Of a stretch of DNA of 64,000 bases, positions 63,188-64,000 are shown one piece after another. Numbering within the stretch: position 1 is the first letter of the stretch; the number at the start of each line of letters is the position of its first letter. A program made the position numbers and the translations under genes. The DNA comes from Microcoleus sp. FACHB-61. GTDB lineage: Bacteria > Cyanobacteriota > Cyanobacteriia > Cyanobacteriales > Microcoleaceae. Where the stretch lies: positions 94,845 to 158,844 of the forward strand of contig JACJNY010000013.1 in assembly GCA_014695295.1 (NCBI GenBank), read 5' to 3'. The notes under the pieces are model-generated. The model did not search any database. It was not told the DNA's origin and saw only the letters and a program-made list of their open reading frames with translations.

Positions 63188-63562
63188 AATACAAATCCTC
63201 CTTACAGATAGAGCGCTTGGGACGGTGAGGAGCGACTCCGATCAGCTACATTCGTCTATGGTTAGATTCTGGAATTGAGACAATTGCATTAATGCTAGCG
63301 AACACTCTATGGCAAGTCCAACATATCCTGAGTCCGACTATGGGAATCCTAGACCATAATATGAGATTTGGTGGGGAGTATGTCGCATTGTATCTCGATC
63401 GGCTTAGTGCCTATATTCTATAGTAATCATAAAAAATTAAAGGATTAAGGAAAAAAGAAGAAGGAAAAAGGAAGAAGGAAGGCAACCGATGGATGTAATG
63501 GGGGTAACGTATTTAACGGATAGAAAGAAAAAGAATGTCGAAAAAAATATTTTTTCCTAAAC
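63188..63562. other. Gene-free region downstream of psbA
   Basis: No gene. GAAGAAGGAAAAAGGAAGAAGGAAGG at about 63450-63480 is the complement of the TTCCTTC heptamer repeats at 48574. The region should hold the GerMN promoter. Confidence 0.5.
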
Positions 63563-63594
63563 AAAAAGCGCCCCTATTTCTAGGAGCGCTTTTT
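63563..63594 (-). terminator. Rho-independent terminator of psbA
   Basis: AAAAAGCGC, CCCTATTTCTAGGA and GCGCTTTTT make a GC-rich stem with an extended inner part. On the minus strand the A-run reads as a T-run after the stem, 20 bp past the psbA stop. Confidence 0.85.
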
Positions 63595-63613
63595 GTCAAT
63601 CGATAGCTAAAAC

Positions 63614-64000
<387 letters not shown>

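Overview
The window comes from a cyanobacterium, most likely a filamentous, non-heterocystous Oscillatoriales/Microcoleus-type genome. The evidence is the 3' end of psbA (photosystem II D1) at the right edge, frequent HIP1 octamers (GCGATCGC), a lumenal TLP40/CYP38-like cyclophilin, many PAS/GAF/CBS histidine kinases, a Uma2-family protein, and numerous short palindromes and 7-bp tandem repeats between genes. The genus is inference. I found no rRNA, tRNA or CRISPR array.

Layout. 0-6.8 kb: tail of a DUF559 endonuclease-like gene; an FHA-Ser/Thr kinase followed after 4 bp by a GH44 glycosidase; a ferredoxin/metallo-beta-lactamase fusion; an HtrA-type protease. 6.8-17.3 kb: three minus-strand sensor genes, led by a 2,748-residue hybrid histidine kinase and followed by two receiver-kinase proteins with nearly identical receiver domains. 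17.3-18.6 kb: a gene desert with decayed transposase remnants. 18.6-29.7 kb: AI-2E-type permease, ddl, miaB, a lone cytosine-5 DNA methyltransferase, an FHA-flavoprotein and an FHA-zinc ribbon protein, a KGG stress protein and endonuclease V. 30.3-35.5 kb: SPFH/band 7 protein, a LOV-PAS-GGDEF-EAL photoreceptor-like enzyme and Uma2. 35.5-39.8 kb: a compact three-gene operon (winged-helix-like protein, large P-loop ATPase, DUF1802-PD-(D/E)XK nuclease-like protein), the best candidate here for an undescribed, possibly defensive, system.

40-50.6 kb: Cys-less rhodanese, NUDIX, metzincin-type protease, gpmI-secG, retropepsin-like protease, a collagen-like/Pro-rich lipoprotein coupled to a MORN-repeat protein, a DUF6391-like membrane protein and a Ca2+/H+ antiporter. 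50.6-58.9 kb: Cys-rich secreted protein, a phospholipase D lipoprotein with an EF-hand and a helix-hairpin-helix tail, a zinc-binding protein, a cysteine desulfurase, a duplicated TPR gene pair (one broken) between hairpin repeats, thiL and a small membrane protein. 59-64 kb: TLP40-like cyclophilin, efp-accB-ArsR cluster, a GerMN lipid/envelope-type protein and psbA.

Signalling dominates: FHA proteins (three) can read Ser/Thr phosphorylation, the sensor operon supplies a phosphorelay, and the LOV protein may link blue light to c-di-GMP. Several start codons were moved inward from the longest ORF because the extensions run into repeats or terminators, or because a better start context exists; these are noted per gene.
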